8,249 bases of DNA from an uncultured Eubacterium sp. (GTDB lineage: Bacteria > Bacillota > Clostridia > Eubacteriales > Eubacteriaceae): the NCBI GenBank assembly GCA_902784045.1, contig CACZTE010000041.1:1-8249 (forward strand), in the 5' to 3' direction. Under the pieces are notes generated by a model. That model was not told the origin of the DNA. It worked only from the letters and a program-made list of their open reading frames with translations, and made no database searches. Of this stretch, positions 6,528 to 8,249 are shown piece by piece (the first letter of the stretch is position 1; every line of letters begins with the position of its first letter). A program made the position numbers and the translations under genes.

Positions 6528-8207
6528 TTAGTTTTTGGTTTGTTTTGGCGGTTTCCAACTGCTTTTCAATGGAACAATCTCATTGAAAACAGGTTTTCCA
6601 GGTTTAGAATATTTTGGATCCGCATTGAAATAGCCGTTGCGGATGAATTGAATTTTATCTCCCGAAAGCGCGTCTAGAACTTTCGGTTCTGCGATTGCTG
6701 TGATTACTTTTAGAGATTCGGAATCAATTTTGTCGAGCAAATTGTCGAGATCATAGCGGGAATCATCTTTTAGTAATGTTTTTAATAGATGAACTTCAAC
6801 CGCTTTTCCGTAATTTGCGGAAACCCAATGAATGGTTCCTTTTACTTTTCGGCCGGTAAAACCACTGCCGGATTTTGTTTCAGGATCGTAAGTGCATAAA
6901 AGCTCAGTAACATTGCCGTTTTCATCCTTAATCACATCTTGGCAGGTAATAAAATAGGCGCCGCGCAGTCGTACTTCATTACCGGGGAAGAGTCTAAAGT
7001 ATTTTTTTACCGGGACTTCCATGAAATCTGAGCGTTCTACATATATTTCACGCTCAAAGGGCATTTGGTGACATCCCATTTCGGGAACATCCTGGTTTGT
7101 GTCGATTTGAAGCCATTCAACCTCATTTTCGGGATAGTTTGTAATTGTGACCTTTAGAGGATCGAGAACAACATTTAGTCTGGGCGCTTTAAGTTTGAGA
7201 TCATTGCGAACAAAATGTTCGAGCATACCCGGATCAACGGTCGAATTAGACTTGGCAATGCCAATCGCTTCACAAAAATCAGCAATAGATTCAGGTGTAT
7301 AGCCACGTCGACGAAGGCCGGAGATTGTCATTAAACGAGGATCGTCCCATCCATCGACAATGCCTTCATCCACCAGTTTTTTGATGTAGCGTTTTCCGAT
7401 AATCGCTTTGCTTAAATTGAGTTTGGCAAATTCAATTTGACGAGGCGGTTCGGACTTAAAATCATCCAGATGTTCCAAATACCAATTGTAAATGGGTCTG
7501 TGATCCTCAAATTCCAGTGTACAAAGAGAGTGAGTGATGCCTTCGATCGCATCTTCAACAGGATGAGCAAAATCATACATCGGATAGACAAACCATTCTT
7601 CTCCGGAATTAGGATGAATCATATGACGAACACGATAGATAACGGGATCTCTCATATTCATATTAGGCGCAGACATATCAATTTTAGCACGCAGGACTTT
7701 GGCACCTTCAGGAACTTTTCCAGCAATCATATCGGAGAATAAAGACATATTCTCGGATATGCTCCGATTGCGATATGGACTGTCTGTTCCGGGCTCTGTC
7801 AGCGTTCCGCGATTTTTTCGGATTGTTTCTTGATCTTGATCATCGACGTAAGCAAGGCCTTTTGCAATCAATTCTTTCGCGTATTCAATCATTTTATCAA
7901 AATAGGATGATGCGAAAAAAAGATTGTCACCCCATTCAATTCCAAGCCACGTCAAATCTTCTTTAATTGCTTTAACATAAAGCAAATCTTCTTTTTCGGG
8001 ATTCGTATCATCAAAACGAAGATTAAACGTACCGTCATATCGTTTGGCTAAATTATAATTTAATAAAGAAGCTTTTGCGTGTCCAATATGGAGAAAACCG
8101 TTAGGCTCAGGGGGAAATCGGGTATGAACGCGATCGTTGGTATATACATGATGCTTGATATCGTCTTGTATAGCATTAATGATAAAATTGGATTTTTCTT
8201 GTTCCAT
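6528..8207 (-). CDS. glnS: glutaminyl-tRNA synthetase
   Basis: This is a class I aminoacyl-tRNA synthetase that charges tRNA-Gln directly with glutamine in the cytoplasm. Its 559 residues match bacterial GlnRS (about 550-560). FPPEPNGFLHIGHAK (31-45) includes the HIGH motif at 40-43 and marks GlnRS rather than GluRS. FDDTNP (65-70), LEFEDHRPIYNWYLEHL (231-247), GWDDPRLMTISGLRRRGYTP (286-305) and the anticodon-binding beta-barrel segment SGSGFTGRKVKGTIHWVSA (446-464) are all present. The second class I motif, usually VMSKR in GlnRS, reads IIGKR (269-273): the Lys and Arg remain but Met-Ser is replaced. The ATG at 8207 has AGGAG 6 bases upstream. It is the first gene of a three-gene unit, with paaK 16 bases downstream. 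The C-terminus is intact and extends past the barrel with PVFNEIVPLKSSW. Confidence 0.97.
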   Translation of the reverse strand: MEQEKSNFIINAIQDDIKHHVYTNDRVHTRFPPEPNGFLHIGHAKASLLNYNLAKRYDGTFNLRFDDTNPEKEDLLYVKAIKEDLTWLGIEWGDNLFFASSYFDKMIEYAKELIAKGLAYVDDQDQETIRKNRGTLTEPGTDSPYRNRSISENMSLFSDMIAGKVPEGAKVLRAKIDMSAPNMNMRDPVIYRVRHMIHPNSGEEWFVYPMYDFAHPVEDAIEGITHSLCTLEFEDHRPIYNWYLEHLDDFKSEPPRQIEFAKLNLSKAIIGKRYIKKLVDEGIVDGWDDPRLMTISGLRRRGYTPESIADFCEAIGIAKSNSTVDPGMLEHFVRNDLKLKAPRLNVVLDPLKVTITNYPENEVEWLQIDTNQDVPEMGCHQMPFEREIYVERSDFMEVPVKKYFRLFPGNEVRLRGAYFITCQDVIKDENGNVTELLCTYDPETKSGSGFTGRKVKGTIHWVSANYGKAVEVHLLKTLLKDDSRYDLDNLLDKIDSESLKVITAIAEPKVLDALSGDKIQFIRNGYFNADPKYSKPGKPVFNEIVPLKSSWKPPKQTKN

Positions 8208-8240
8208 ATTTTTCTCCTGTCAAATAATTATGTTAATTTT

Positions 8241-8246
8241 ATCATA
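8241..8246 (-). promoter_or_regulatory. possible -10 box upstream of glnS
   Basis: Read on the minus strand this is TATGAT, five of six to the -10 consensus, 33 bases before the glnS ATG. The matching -35 would lie beyond the window edge, so the call cannot be tested here. Overlapping TAAAAT is an alternative. Confidence 0.3.
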
Positions 8247-8249
8247 AAG

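Noticed and set aside
7437..7742. Plus-strand ORF of 101 codons within glnS
   Set aside because: It lies wholly antisense to a clearly conserved synthetase, has no ribosome binding site that I can support, and resembles no family known to me.

Overview
The window looks like chromosome from an AT-rich, low-GC Gram-positive anaerobe, probably class Clostridia or a close relative. The basis is a V/A-type ATPase operon, a secreted cell-wall hydrolase pair with G5 and PcsB-like modules, strong AGGAG-type ribosome binding sites, and a glutaminyl-tRNA synthetase of a type I associate with Clostridia. I cannot name a genus. I see no phage, insertion sequence, CRISPR, tRNA or rRNA.

Layout, plus strand. 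Positions 1-1820 are the 3' end of a V/A-type ATPase operon: subunit B (5' end cut off by the window) and the complete rotor-stalk subunit D, closed by a strong intrinsic terminator at 1836-1867. The 89-base B-D gap holds a small perfect hairpin. A new transcription unit then begins, with a good candidate promoter at 1895-1924. It encodes two exported proteins back to back (1977-3569 and 3589-4542). They end in homologous SleB-like (Hydrolase_2) cell-wall hydrolase domains but carry different N-terminal halves. The first has a membrane anchor, a YabE/Rpf-type DUF348-like segment, a long Ser/Thr/Asn linker and a G5 domain. The second has a cleavable signal peptide and a PcsB/CwlO-like coiled coil. 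A terminator follows at 4597-4628.

Layout, minus strand. A convergent operon runs from 8207 down to 4775: glnS (glutaminyl-tRNA synthetase), paaK-type phenylacetate-CoA ligase, and a small protein with two ACT domains. Gaps are only 16 and 12 bases, and the Shine-Dalgarno sequences abut or overlap the preceding stop codons, so the three are probably co-transcribed. A minus-strand terminator lies at 4715-4751, so the two convergent units are separated by back-to-back terminators.

How they fit together. The ATPase genes serve ion pumping or ATP synthesis. The hydrolase pair would act outside the membrane on peptidoglycan. The paaK-ACT pair suggests activation of an aryl acid linked to aromatic amino acid metabolism, with the ACT protein as a possible ligand sensor. 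Its coupling to glnS is unexplained. The most interesting item is the tandem hydrolase pair: two localisation modules joined to one duplicated catalytic domain that carries shared cysteines.
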